DNA from: Fistularia commersonii | Lineage: Eukaryota > Chordata > Actinopteri > Syngnathiformes > Fistulariidae | Assembly: GCA_037954325.1 (NCBI GenBank) | Contig: JBBMNZ010000015.1 | Coordinates: forward strand, 17,416,001-17,480,000 | DNA: 64,000 nucleotides | Direction of reading: 5' to 3' | Shown here: piece after piece, positions 11,130 to 25,088 of the stretch | Layout of the letters: each line of letters opens with the position of its first letter | How positions within the stretch are numbered: position 1 is the stretch's first letter | Translations under genes and position numbers: made by a program | Notes under the pieces: generated by a model | What the model was told of the DNA's origin: nothing | What the model saw: only the letters and a program-made list of their open reading frames with translations | Database searches by the model: none

Positions 11130-11415
11130 CAAGCTTTCACCGCTGCAGTGTTTTTGGACTTTTGTGAACACATTCTGCTGCCGTATCGGCTTTTAATTCT
11201 TGGACAATTTGTTGTTTTTGTAGAAAGCTAACTTTAGCATACTTAGCTCCACGTTCGGTGTCAAAATGCCGACGTAGATTGTTCTCTTTGACAACCGACG
11301 CTGCCTCATAACACAAAAGACATACCGCGTTTTCTCCTTGAAGCGCAAACATGTTTTCCCATCTTTCTTGAAACAGCCTTCCATCTGCAGTGACTTTTCT
11401 CTCCCTGGACATTTA
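11130..11415 (-). pseudogene. hAT transposase N-terminus remnant (BED finger, GTF2IRD2-like)
   Basis: From 11412 down, the frame reads 'MSRERKVTADGRLFQERWEN', then 'AVCLLCYEAASVVKENNLRR' and 'HFDTERGAKY'. This is the degenerate C-x2-C ... H BED-type zinc finger that opens GTF2IRD2/ZBED-like hAT transposases. The expected second histidine appears to be replaced by arginine ('TERG'). No downstream catalytic domain is present in the correct place. Confidence 0.6.
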
Positions 11416-14400
11416 GGGATCATTTGTATTTCTAAATTCCACTTGTTGAAATGGCACTGATGTGGATTCACAGCGATCTAACGGCGGAATGCCGTCACTT
11501 GGCAGGTAACATGATCGGCATGACTTGTGCGAAATGTAGTTTATGGTCAATGCACGTGTTTGACATATTTATTTGAAGACCTTTTGAGACGTTCCACATT
11601 GAGTTTGACATGCGATTTATGCAAAATGCCATTCATGGCGAAGGTGTTTGTTACAATGTTGTCATGGAAACATGGACACGAGCGAGTCCACCGCTGTTCT
11701 CTGATTGGTCCCGTCGCAGATCAAGACTTATCTCAGCTTGTGGCTTGTGCGGGGCGACGCCGACCTTCCGGGGCGACGCAAACGCAAGGGAAAACAGCGC
11801 CGGGGTTGAAAAATACCGGAGTTATCGTTCGTGAAAAGGCGTTTTAGGTGCGGGCGGGCGGACGGCGCCCCCTAGTCCATATGGAAGAGAAAGACGGAGG
11901 CGCTACGGCTCGCCGAGCGGCGGTTGAGTAGAAATAAAAAGAAAAGGGTGCTGCGGTAAAAGTAAAGAAACCCCATGAGCATGTATGAGCGGGGATGGGC
12001 GGCGTTGGCGGTCTGTCCGCGACTCCGGACTTTACCTGGGATCGGGTAGCGCGCAGCCCCACAGGTGTTGCTTTAGCGTCTGCACCCAGCCAATGTCTCG
12101 GATTGGCTGGCAGAGCTGCACGTAGTGGTGCTGTTTTAGCGCGACCCTTCAAATGAATCAGAATGTCAGTGGTTAGCACGCCGCCGACGACGGGAAACAG
12201 CATCAGCCTCAGAACAGCCACCACACCGGGCGCGTGACGGCCGGAGAACGTTAGCGGCGTTTCCCCGTTCTGGCGTGAGTTCCTCTCCGCCCGCGCGGCG
12301 CTCCGAAAGTCACATTCTCGGAATATATTGGGAGAAGCACGATGCCGGAAAAGAACGACAATATATTCGCCAGTCGGGGCAGGGCAGCATGCGGCGCCGG
12401 CGGCGGCGGGAGGAAGTGGGAGCTCAGGCCAGAACGCCGCGCCGTCTTGGAAAGGCGTGGAAAGCCGGGAGAGGACGTTCTCTTCCATGTGGATTTTTAA
12501 AACGGGGAAGACGAAGCACGGGGGGGCAACCGCTAATCTTCTTGACGGAAAGAATCCAGAATCCATTTCTTTCTTTTCTTGCATTTATTAGTAATGTTTC
12601 ATCAAATAGGAGCAAGCAGATAGAAACACAAGCACAACGATTATTTTTTTGCCCAACACATACTTTCTATCCTTATTAGCCTGAAAGTCACAAAGATAGC
12701 ACCGGGTGTGTGGCGTGCTAAGCACTGTTTTACATTTACTGCCCTTAAACCCCCCCCCCTCCCTCGGGTTACATGCCGAAGCATCCCCCAACCAAAGGCT
12801 GCAAAATGCTAATTAGCCCAGTATTAACTTGCCGCAGACCAGCAGGCGTTGGTCGAAGCCGTCGTTACCGAGGGCTCGCTAGTTGCGGGTCGTAATTCGT
12901 AAACGAGCAATGCTAGTGGCGCGGCTCCCGAACCTCCGGCCCGCGGGTCTGCAGCAACCTGATACGGGAGGAGCCCGGCGCCACGGCGAGCGGCGGCGAT
13001 GACGGTCGCCGTCTCGGAGACAGCGCAGTCATCCGCTCAGAATGGAGGGGAGGTTGCCAAGCAGCAGAACAGTGAGTTGTGTGTGTGTGTGTGTGTGTGT
13101 TTGGCTGTAGCGCATTGATACACCGACCAATGGCGTAACAGTACAGTGCGTTTCTAATCCACAAAGCGAAGCCTGAAAAATGGCGCTTCTGTGTGTGTGT
13201 GTGTGTGTGTGTGTAGGCTGGTAATGCAGCTGACTCTCATCCTAAGCCCTGCTATGCTATATATAACCAAATGGAAGCTATATACACGGGTGAGGTTATA
13301 ACTAGAGAAGATATAAACACTTACAGTACAACTTACTTCACGTTCCCTTTTTCCTGCAAAAACCCTTCACTGAGAAAACTTGGACCAGAGGCGAAGCCGC
13401 TTCGTTTCCCTGGAAACCTCTCACACATCAAGATGGCTCCTCCGTGTCCGAATCACCAAAGCAACATTCGGCAGCTCTTTCCCGCCGTCACGTGACTCAC
13501 GTTTTATAAATGCTCGGCATCGGGACCGAGCTACCGGTCCGTTTGTGCTAGTTTGCTATCGGCTAATAACAGCTTGAAATCCAGTGGGGTCGGACGTGAG
13601 GGGTAGCCGGTAGCTAACGGTGGCAGCTAATGTCGCACTTCTGACCGCGACCCTTTGGCGCCGTGTCATGTTTTCCATAAGTGTTAGCAGGCGTAGCTAG
13701 CTGGGGTGTTTTGGTGTGAACACACGTGGGCTAAACCCATTCACAAAGGCAGAGATTTTCTGCTTCAGTTCTTATTAGATTGTTAGCAAGCACGGCTAAT
13801 GCTTTTAGCACAAGCTCATTTGGACTTGGGCTAATGTAATTAGAACAGGCTAACTTGGAATCCCCCTCAGGACTGCGCCGGCCCTATACTTATTTCAGTA
13901 TTAGCGAAATGACAGATTGATAGCTAATCTTGCTAGCGGTGGGAAACGGTTTAAAGCCTCGTCCGTGGCGGGGAAAGAGCATTAAAATAAATCAACCGGA
14001 CCCGCATGCTGGCACGTCCGCCTAACCCTGACGAGATAACCTCCAAGCTGAGGACAAAACAAGTACAAGTTCATAAACAAAGAAACAAAAAGTCCCATAA
14101 TCAAGAACAGAAGCAGCTATCGTCGTCCCTGCCCTCGTTGTGTGAGAGGTATTAGCAGCTTATTCCTAAAACCTTCTTTATCATCGTCGCCGCTCAACTG
14201 AACGAACCGTACTTTACCGTGAATCGCCCGTCGGCCTCCCGTTTAAAGGTGATGGCGAAAAAGTGCTGTTAATCGGCGCAAAACAAACTTGAGTCCCCCG
14301 ACGCCCCCTGACGAGAGGAACAACCCGAAACGGACACGCGTGTTGCATAATGACGGTACTTCAGCGAAGGACGGCGGCCACGCCGTTCGACCGCGTACGA

Positions 14401-15426
14401 GGTGATTACGTTGAGTTATGGCTAGCGAGAGCGGCGTGCCGCGAGCTTGGCAGGATATAAACGCTCTCTTGTCCAGCAATGGAGGAAAAAAAAAATCTTG
14501 GCGAGCGTAGTTGCCCGATTTGTAGTCAAACAAATCTAATTACGCTCGGTATCAAACAACTAATTAAAAGATACCACCTCGGGGGACATCGACTCGTTTT
14601 AAGAACCACCAGTTAATGACGTTTTCATTATTCGGCGGATTATGCCGCTCGTCGTGAGCCAAGAAATGAGAAGCATATACTGTTTGAAGAGGTTATTTTG
14701 CTTCTGAAACTCAAAACCGCCGCGATGCTAAAATGTCATCCGGACGGCGGGAGCTAATTGCAAGGGAATACTCCGCTCTGCGTGCGAACGGCGCCGGATG
14801 CATAATGAGTTTACAGTGACCCGGATTGTTCCTCGGCGACGGCACGTGGGGGGATGAGACGAGCGAAAATGCGTCTGAGTGAATCAGTCAGGGTCTGAGC
14901 GGCGGGGAGGGGGAAGACGACGGTTTTGACGTTTGCGAGCGCTACGGCGGAAGGGTTCGGGAGATCCGAGGAGCCGACGCCACGGTATGCTCCGGTATCA
15001 ACACCCGCCCTCGGTAAAGTCGATGAAACGATCTGCTCGGCCCTTCGGGGGCAACCTTTCGGGGTCGCCCCATTGGCTAGTCAGGCGCGCCGTAGCCATG
15101 GCAACCTGGAGATGGAGGCAAGAAGAGTGGGGGCGGCATCAAATGGCGGAGGAGGAGGAGGAGGACGCTCACGCCCACTGGTTTCTATGGCAACTGAAAA
15201 AAACACCAGGCGACGGGTTGGGGGGTACGTCGCCCAGTTCTGTTATGACTGATGGTGGGAGGGGAAAAAGAGGAAGGAGCTAGCAGAGGAAGGAGGCGAA
15301 AGAGAGAAGGTGACAATTCTGAAGGGATTTTGCAGCCTCTGAGTTGCCCCCCCACCCCCACCCACCCCCTCCCGACCCCAAAGGAAAAAAAAAATGAAAT
15401 GAAAGGAGAAGTAGTGCTAAATGAGT
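11416..15426. other. Intergenic region downstream of map6, no gene recognised
   Basis: About 4 kb with few recognisable repeats: TG runs at 13078-13101 and 13191-13214, and a C run near 12750. It is moderately GC-rich and contains many 'gctagc'/'gctaa' words. It may include the map6 3' UTR (which runs leftward). A - strand AATAAA occurs near 12581-12586, but nothing ties it to map6. Long open frames here, such as 12584-11844 (-), lack family resemblance. Confidence 0.5.
11864..11876 (-). promoter_or_regulatory. CTCF-like motif, - orientation
   Basis: The reverse complement reads 'ggactagggggcg', matching the CTCF core apart from its first two bases. Confidence 0.3.
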
Positions 15427-18400
15427 TTACTCTTTCGCCTCAGCCAGTTTGTTGTTCATCTCTTTACTTTTCTCCTTGTCCCCGGCCGCCTGCCGGCTCA
15501 CGGGCTGGTTCTCCGAAGTCGTCTTCTTGGAGCCCCTGGCGGCGCCGCTCTGCTTATCTTTGGCTTTCCTCGCCGGCTTTCCCTGGCCCGCTGCGGCGGC
15601 ACCTCCAGACTTTTTGGTCTTAGAGCGAGGGACACTATACCTGTCAACCTAAGGACGTCGGACACGGGAGATGAGATTGTGGCCTCGGTCGCGGCCGTTT
15701 ACTTCTGCGACTGTGCCGTGCAACGACACAAGCTCGGCAGTTATTTCACAACAACAGGATGATGAGTACGTGCGCGCCTCCCTCCCTGGACCCGCCGACC
15801 GCGAGGCTCACCTGTTTGCCGGGCTCGATGTACGGCTCGCTGTACAAGCTGCGTATTCGCCTCCTCTCCAGGGCCTTGTTGTCGGCCGGCTGCAGCGGCG
15901 CTTGCGCCTTGAAGGTTGCGCTGTAGCTGGTCTCCAGGCTGGTCTTCTCGTCCGGCGGGAGGTACTGGGACTTGGCCCGGATCATCTTCGCCGGCCTCAC
16001 GTCTCTGTAGGCCTTGAATTCCGTCCTGCGAGACAAACACAGGACCTCACTGAGGCGCAGTGGCTGGTAGCGAGGCGTCATCAGCGAGGGTGACCGCCAT
16101 GACGTTTCGGCACCGACGCCGGCTCTGAGAAGTTCGAGGTCACGGCAAGTCGTCACGGACCGGCACGAGAACGTCGCCGAAGCCGAGGCGCTGACTGGCG
16201 GCCATCTTTTGAGAGAAGGGTTGAGGCCAGTGGTGCAAAGTCAGAGTGGAGCAGTCGGAGGGGAGGAGGTCTGCACCGCAGCCTGACGGTGCGATAAACC
16301 CTCCGCCTGCACTCGCAGATCTATGAATAACTCACCCCAGAGGACGAGCACATTCGCACAGATGCCAGGTACGCATCGTCGCGGTTTACCGGAATGCGTC
16401 ACCGCTTCCCCCGGAGATACGTCCGCCCCTCCGCTGACAGCAAGGCGCCGTATGTTACACCCACACCGACTGTACATGTGCCCGACTGACCCGGTGACGC
16501 AACGGCACAGATGAAGGGAAGACATGCAAACCGGTGCTTGTAGAACTACGACGGCGCTAGCTCTGCTAACAGGAGCTTCTTTCTCAAGGTCGGCTTTCTG
16601 GCCACGCAGCCGCTTCCAACGGGAGGATGAAGGGATTTCAGGCGCAGTTTTGTTTGCGCTGCAGAACTCCGTAATGAGACGCTGCGACCTCTTTATCAAT
16701 TCTGCAGTCGTAGCATTGCACGCTATCGTAAACATACAGTCGAGTTTGTTGAACTAAAAGTGCGTCCCCCCCTTTTTTCGGAAAAGCCCAGAGACTCCCT
16801 GGGCTTGGCCTCCTTCGCGCAACGCGCTGGTGTCCTCCTCCTCCTCCTCCTCCTCCTCCTCCTCCTCCTCCTCCTCCTGCAGCAGCTGCTCGCAGAGGAG
16901 AAAGGAAGCCGGCCAGGCGACACCCTTCACCCGTCCCCTGTGGCTCCGCCGAGTCCTAAGCACATAACAAGCCGTCACGCAACCCCCCCCCACCCCACCC
17001 TTTGTCCTGCCCGCCTCTCAAGGAAACACTAAGTGCAGACAGAGGAGGTGGGAGTGCTCCGAGCCGGGCCGAGCACGACGCCCGAGCCCGGGACAGTAAA
17101 CATTCATCCCACAGTGACCGCATCCGCCGCAGTAGCATTGCACGCTACCAGAAGCAGTGGGAGCCGAGACACTGAAATGTAGGAAAGAAAAAACAACCAA
17201 ATATCGACGCTTAAACCAAAACCGAGGCGTCGACCGATCGTGATGACCTTCAGAGACTAGCAGGGATGAGGAGGAGCCACTTAGTGACCAAGCTGGAGCT
17301 GCAGGAGAGCTCGCTGTTTTTTCTGAAAATACCTGACGGGACGGGAAACGTGCGCGACGGCTGTTGTGCAGATGTGATGTGAAAGATTTAGAAGCTCAAT
17401 TGTTCATTCATTATCTAAATCGCTTCACTGCCATCCGGGTCATGGAGGCATCCATCCATTCACCCTCTCATTCGCCGCCGCCGCCCCACAGGTCGAGAAA
17501 GAGGTGTCGGAAAAGTGGTCGGTTACGTAACAGTGGACAAAGTCCAACCCCGACGTCTGACCGAGGCGCGTTACACAAGAACGTCCACGGCCGGGGCTGT
17601 ACAAGGAGAGTAAGGGAGCGTGCATGTGCGTGAGCGTGCACGTGCGGCTGCAGAAAGAGACAGATTGTGGGTGCGGACGGGGAAGAGTGGGGGTCGCAGT
17701 CAGAAACACATAGCCGCTATTCATGGATTATTATCGTGTAACAACAACAGTGTTATGTCCGCTCGCAGGCAGACGGCACGCACTTGCCGCCGCCACTCGT
17801 GGCGTGGAAGCGTCATCCCCGACCAGGGTTTTGTGCAGAATGACGCGACGGTAGGTGGTGCATTATTGATGGCGCCGGCAAAAAACCCACACCGCCGTTT
17901 CATCCACAGCCTCAACACAAATGGATTACATATACCGTATTTTCACGACTATAAGGCGCACATAAAAGTCTTAGATTTGCTTCAAAATGTGCAGCGCGCC
18001 CTGTGTGTGTGGTTGTTGTAAGGCGGACGTAGTAGAGAACACCATGAGAACGTTAAAGGGGGGAAGTGTGGGAGTTGATTGTATATAGAAGAACAGGTTT
18101 GTGAATTATGCAGAATATTGTTGTTTTAACAACCCTGAAAACATCGCCGACAAACACATCCATCCCAGCCACGTCAACAACATGGACGAGGTGCGGCTCA
18201 CTTTCGACATCCCGGTGAGTCACTGTGCAGAAGAAGGGGGCCAGCACGGTAGCGATACGGAAAACGGGGTACAAAAGTCTTCTTGGAGACCACAGTTTCA
18301 CTAAGAGTGGAAGGCAGCGCCGGGCGAGCTACGCCACAATTTGCGGATGGATCGTAGACGCTCGGGCTAACGTGTCCGCCGGCGCTGTTGTTCGAGCTTT

Positions 18401-21400
18401 CGCAAAAGCCGGCATCATTTCCGAAGAGCCGCGCGGCACGGAAAGCGACTCTGACAGTGAAGAAAGTGAACCTGGCATGTTGGATGGAGATTTAGCGCAG
18501 CTGTTGAAATCAGAAAGAGAGGATGTGGACTTCGATGGGTTTGATTGATGACGATTACCGGTAAAAAAATGTGAATACCAAACTCAGTTTAGCTCCCGCT
18601 CTGTTTTTAAATACGCACTTGTATGCTTGTGTGTGTGTGTTGTTGTAAGTAGAGGACACCATGAGAACGTTAAAGGGGGAAGTGTGGGCGTGGATTGTAT
18701 ATAAAACCCGCGCCTTATAATCAGGTGCGCCTTATAATCAGGTGCGCCTTATATGTGTGTTAAATACAATAATGACACACATAACTGAGACTGCGCCTTT
18801 TAGTGTGGTGCGCCTTATAGTCGTGAAATTACGGAACATATATAAAGGCCACCACACGGCGGGGAAAATATCAATTCTCCTTTTCTGTGTGGAGCCTCCG
18901 TGTTCTCCACGTCTGCGTGGGGTTCCTCAGGGTTCTCCGGGTTCCTCTCACAGTCCAAACGCATGCAGGAGGTTCCAGCGGAGACCCTACGTTAGCCAGA
19001 TGCGTGAACGGTCGGATGTACCGTTAATAAGTTATTGGTCGGTGAACGTGCCCCTTGCCAAGCTGTGATTGGCTCCAGCAACGGACACTTTATTCATCAA
19101 ATATTAATGGATGCACAAAATTGCAAAATCCATTATTTAGCATTTTTGCTTCTTCTGCCGCGCCGATGTGACGGTAATAGCATGCTAGTTACAATGTTAT
19201 AACTCTTTCCAGGTTTTATTAATGTGTAATAAGCAGCTGTTTGGAGTTTGTGTTTCAAAGCGCAAACAGTGGCACCTTAAAATACCAATCACTTTATATA
19301 TGATTTTTTTAAGACGCGCAGCACAATTGCGGCAAATATTGTCCTTGAAATACAAAAAAAATTCATGATACGCATACAAGCCCGTGAAAATGGAAATGCG
19401 AAATTGGCGCGGTACGCGGCTAGCGAGCTACCGCAACTCGAATACCCTTTGTCCAGCATCCCTCGGTCACTTGGTCTAGATAGTTGGTACGCATATCTCT
19501 CTAGTATAGCATCTTATTTATGTATTATTATTTATGCAAGCGTTGAACTCAGACAGAAGATGCTTTCTATGAAATTAATACCGAATTAATAGCGAAGCAC
19601 AAACCTGGGGTACGTGTGATTGACATTGCACGTGAATAAAATAGCAATGCATACAAGGTACGTACCATCCTAAAGCAAAAGGAATCAATGAAGCCTTCCA
19701 AGGGCGTTCCTATTATGGCCGTTTATATTAAACGGGTAAAATTAATTTCAGATACGAAAAAATTCAGCATACGAACCCACTTCTGGAACAGATTAAATTC
19801 GTATCAAACGGTGATATTGTTGAGAAACATCTACGACTGAGCATCTGATTCCTGTCTTCCTGTTTCCTGCTCCAAAGTCGGCCTCGGGCAGTAGAAAGCA
19901 CACCAGTAATAAAAATAGCTTATTTAGCGATGGACCGCGTCTACCGTCCTTATCTTCCTCCTCGGGGCCGCTGACAAACACTCCAAAGGTCACGGGCGAG
20001 CGTGAAAACAAAACCATTTCTGGATCCCGTAGACTCGTCCGTGTTGTTTCCAATGGAGCCAATTCTGTCTTTGCTAACCAGCTAGCACAAATAGCAACTA
20101 TTAACAATAAAAATACAAAATCTTAAGACATAACTGCAGCATGTGATGTATGGGGTAGAAATATACCTGATGTAGATCACTAGTTTGTAGTTTACTCTTG
20201 TGCCACCGTCAGCGATGGCCGTGCTAATAGACGTGCTAATTGAAAAGCGCTAACCGAACAGTAGCCATTTTACCAGGAAGCAACGAGTCTTACTGACATC
20301 TTTCTCACTGGAGGAACTTCTTGCGGTTCCTCCAACCTTTTTCAGGAACTAGCTGGTATCTTGGCTCCTGGAAGCATCTTAGACCGCGGTTTCTTCTTGG
20401 GTTTCCATAGGAACTCATGGGTGCTTGGTGATTGGTGGAGCTCATAAGCTACACGCATTACCAGGTAGACTATGGAGCGCCAAATCTATGGCGGTCACCA
20501 GTTAGATGTTAGAAAGAAACGGAGTGTCCAAAAGAGCCGAGCTCTTCTGGCCTGCAATGCCTCAGACGGGTTTCCAGGGCTTGCAGAGGAACATCGACAT
20601 GTTAGCCACAATAAGAAGGGAGATAGCTAATGGCTAACAGCTAACGGGGTTCTTTACAGGTCAAAGCCGTGCTGGGAGAAGCAAAAAACACTACCGGATG
20701 CTTCCACCTCCATGTTGTCCACATCATCTTCTTCTTTTTGAAGGTGGAACTCTACCATGGTCCCTCACTGCACATGGGAACGCAGAACTCGAAGGTTCCC
20801 CAGGAGGCGAGCGCTTCCTGGAATGAAATCCAGGAAGTAGATGAGACACTTCTTGGACCTTTTCAGGAAAAAACCCACCCCGACCTTCCTGGACGAAAAA
20901 GAAGATGCTCGCCCGATCGATGACCTGCACCTTTTTCGCTGCGGGTGCGAGCCGACGGCGAGATGAAGGCCGCGGTGTACGGTTGCCAAGGACAACCGGA
21001 GGAAGCGACAAGGTCGGAGGAGGACGAGGCGATCGGAGAAGATCTTCCGAGCGAAATGGAAAGATTCGATGACAGACGGCCCGAGAGGTACAGTGAAACC
21101 TCACTTTTCGCGGGAGTTACGTTCCAAAAAGTACAAAAGTGGACGGCCCCAATCGTGTCGTCGTCCATATTTTGCAGGGCTTTTGCAGCGTTGGTCGTAG
21201 CTGCAAGTTGTCTCTTCGGTTTCTTCCTCTTCTTGTCGCTTCTCTTCCTTCTCCTCGCTTGCATCATCTCGGCGAGGTCCTCGTCCGTCAACCGATCCGA
21301 CCGGCGGTCTATTAAGCCGTCCATGTCTTCAGGACTCCAAGGATGCGTTCCAGCAGAGCTTGTATTTTATTTATTCTATAACATGAATTTTAGTATGATT

Positions 21401-23530
21401 TTACTATATTTTTTCCTGTTTTTTTCTTCTTAGGCTTAAATATGGCTATTTCATCAAGAAAAAAAAATCAAATACTGCAAAAAAAAGCTAAATAATGATA
21501 AATCACAAGAACTGAATTACAAAAAAGGGCGCAAAAGCTGATCCACTGTATGAATATTACACAGTAAAAACAGGCCTATTACATAGTAATAACAGGCCTA
21601 TTACATAGTAATAACAGGCGTATTACATAGTAATAACAGGCCTATTACATAGTAATAACAGGCCTATTACATAGTAATAAACATGATGTTATTTGAGCTG
21701 AGAATAAATCACAGCTACTTATTTTTCCTCACTATTAGCTCTATTTCATAGAACCTCCTGTCCTTTGGAAGACGTCCGGCCCATTGAGTCACCCTGGCTG
21801 CAGGCTTTGCTCGTCCAGCTTTTGGTCTCCACCATGTGACGGAGATGATTCTGGACGTCTGACCCCGCGGCGGAAGGCGAGCCGAGAGCCGAGGCTTCGC
21901 GGCAACGGCTCAACGTCGGCGCCGACGGCGGCAGGAATTCCGGACACCATGAAGAACCAGGGTGGAGGTATGAAGGTTGGCCGCGGCAACACAGAATACA
22001 TGTGGGTGAATGAGAGGAACCCGAGAGGAACCCGAGAGGAACCCGAGAGGAACCCGAGAGGAACGGTGGAGATGAAGAAGGAGGAGCACAGGGAGAAGAA
22101 AAGGAGGAACAAGCAGGTTGGAACGGACAGAAGTATGAAGGAAAGGTGGAGAAGATGGAGGTGAGAACAGCTATGGTGTTGGAGATACTGAGGAGAAGAC
22201 AGGGATGAAGATATGGTGGTTCCTCTTTGGGAGGAAGGAGGATGGAGAGGATCAGGAAGGAGGCCATCAGGGGGACGGCACATGGTAGATGTTGTGGAGA
22301 TGAAGTCACACGGAGATGTTTTGGACATGGAGGGATGGAGAAGATCTGGGTAGAAGGAGGACCAGAGAGGAGGTTTATGGATGGAGGGGAGGAAGACAGG
22401 AAGTTGGATGGTGTGAGAGGAAAGGGTGAGATGGAGGTAGATGATTGGCTGTGGGACATTCAGGACCAAAATCTCTTTAAATCTCCGTCTCAGGTCTGAA
22501 ACTAAAGCCGTTAGATGTTCTCCTCCACGCCGACCTGCTCCTCCATGCGACTGCAATGAAACACAGGAGCTCAGCAGGCTTCATCTCCACCCTGGTCTGA
22601 TAGCATACGAGTGCAGGCGGCTCTTGGGCCGGCTCTTCTCGGAGCGTTGGTGGAGGTCCTCCTCCTCCTCCTCCTCCTCCTCCTCCTCACAGCTTCCATC
22701 AGGTCTTCCAGCCTCCCATCCTCAGTGGACCCTGCAGACCCCCCGGATCCTCATTGGTCCAAGAAGCAGATCCAGCAGGAGGATTAGGTGTTTCCATGGG
22801 ATCAAGAGGCGGAGCTACAGCAACTGTCCCGCCTCAGAAGGTCACATCCCCACCTCCAAAAGACTCCGCCTCCAACATTAGACTCCGCCTCTGACATAAG
22901 ACCCCGCCTCCTCATCAGATCCTAGCTCCAACATACGGCTCCGCCTCCCCATCAGACTTCGCCTCCAACATAAGGCTCCGCCTCCCCATCAGACCCTGTC
23001 TCTGACATAAGGCTCCGCCTCCAACATGAGACCCCGCCTCCAACATCAGACCCCGCCTCCAACATAAGGCTTCGCCTACCCATCAGACCCCACCTCGAAA
23101 ATAAGGCTCCGCCTCCACATCAGACTCCGCCTCCCCATCAGACCCTGCCTCTACCATAAGGCTCCGCCACCAACATAAGGCTCCACCTCCCCATCAGACC
23201 CCGCCTCCAACATAAGGCTCCGCCTCCTCATCAGACCCTGCCTCCAACATGAGACTCCGCCTTCCCATCACACTCCGCCTCCAACATCAGACCCCACCTC
23301 AAACATAAGGCCCCGCCTCCCCATTAGACCCCGCCTCCAACATAAGGCTCCGCCTCCCCATCAGACTCCCACAGCCCCTGATGATTGACAGCTGCTTAGC
23401 TTTGGATGCGACGTCAGCCGCTGCAGAACAGGCGACAGCAACGAGGTGGAGAATGAGCTTTTGTCTCCTCGGAGCCACGGGGATGACGAAGGATGACTCG
23501 TGATGGATGGAGATGGAGTTATTTAGTTTT

Positions 23531-23599
<69 letters not shown>

Positions 23600-24028
23600 T
23601 AATATTCAGTGAGTGCTTCTGAGTGCCAGAAGGTCCCCGGTTGGATTCTTGGATTCCCACAGGGTTGCTTTCTGTGTGGGGTCTCCATGTTCTCTCTGTG
23701 TGATGGATGGATGGACAGATGGATGGATGGATGGATGGATAGAAGGATGGATGGATGATGGATGGATGGATAGAAGGATGGATGGATGGATGGATGGATG
23801 GATGGATGGATAGAAGGATGGATGGATGGATGGATGGATGGATGGATGGATGGATGGATGGATAGAAGGATGGATGGATGGATGGATGGATGGATGGATG
23901 GATGGATGGCAAAGCAGGAAAATCTGATCAGCCCTTAAAGACAAAACAGCAGCTGTGATCCGACTCCAGGGAATGGGAAGGGTTTGCATTGAAATGGAAC
24001 TTTAAAATTAGCACAGAGCTATTTTTAG

Positions 24029-24080
<52 letters not shown>

Positions 24081-24397
24081 CCCATCGTCCACGTTATTAA
24101 CCCACAGCTGACCCGCTTTGACTGGCAGAGCGAGGATGGACGAGCTGCTGCCATGTGGAGGGAGCGTGCCGGGGGCGTCACCGTGGCGACCACACACACT
24201 CACACACACACACTCACACACTCACACACACTCACACACACCTTACAGCTGTGCTGACACACCAACTGCATCCAAGCACTTGCAGCGTCAATCAAACAGA
24301 CACTTACCTCCTCCGTGACACACTTTTAGGTATTAAAAGCGCAAACACCGGCTGGCGGCCTAAACAAACCTCCACGGGACCTGACAGCCACCTGCCC

Positions 24398-24462
<65 letters not shown>

Positions 24463-25033
24463 CATATGCTTGACTTGATGCTCATCCATGCAAACGCTTT
24501 CCATCATCATCCCCGCTAAAAATTGCATAACAGGGCAGAGATTATCCCGCTCTGGCAAAGATGCCACCTTGACCTCCACGATGGCCGCCGCAGGAAAAAC
24601 ACTCGCCTGTTTTCCCGCACGTTTGCGTGAAAAGGGTAACAACCCAATAAGTGACCTCTAATTTCAGAAGATCCATCACGGATCATCCATCCTGCAGCAG
24701 GGGATCACATGACCACGGCCCAGGGAGGAGGAGCAGGTCCAAAACTGCATCTCCAGGGATTTGTGGACCAGAAGAAACAGTAAACATGATGAGTGTGTGT
24801 GTGTGTGTGTGTGTGTGTGCCCTTACAATCATTGATGGAGTGATGAGAAACATCCTTTAAGGTTCTGGAGGCTCAACGTTCTCCAGCTTTACACCTTTTG
24901 AGCTTATATTTGTACAGGAAGTGATGCCCATATAAGGTATTGAACATGACAGCAGGGGTGCTATCTGCAATTAGCATGAGTTAGCATACAGGGTGGAGGA
25001 TTTCAAATGTGTGTGTCATTTTGGCTCCAACCT

Positions 25034-25088
<55 letters not shown>

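Noticed and set aside
11844..12584. 246-codon - strand open frame
   Set aside because: No family resemblance and no splice or repeat context. It lies in a GC-rich block where long frames arise by chance.
23529..23989. - strand frames of repeated His-Pro-Ser-Ile
   Set aside because: Pure translation of the GGAT and CA microsatellites.
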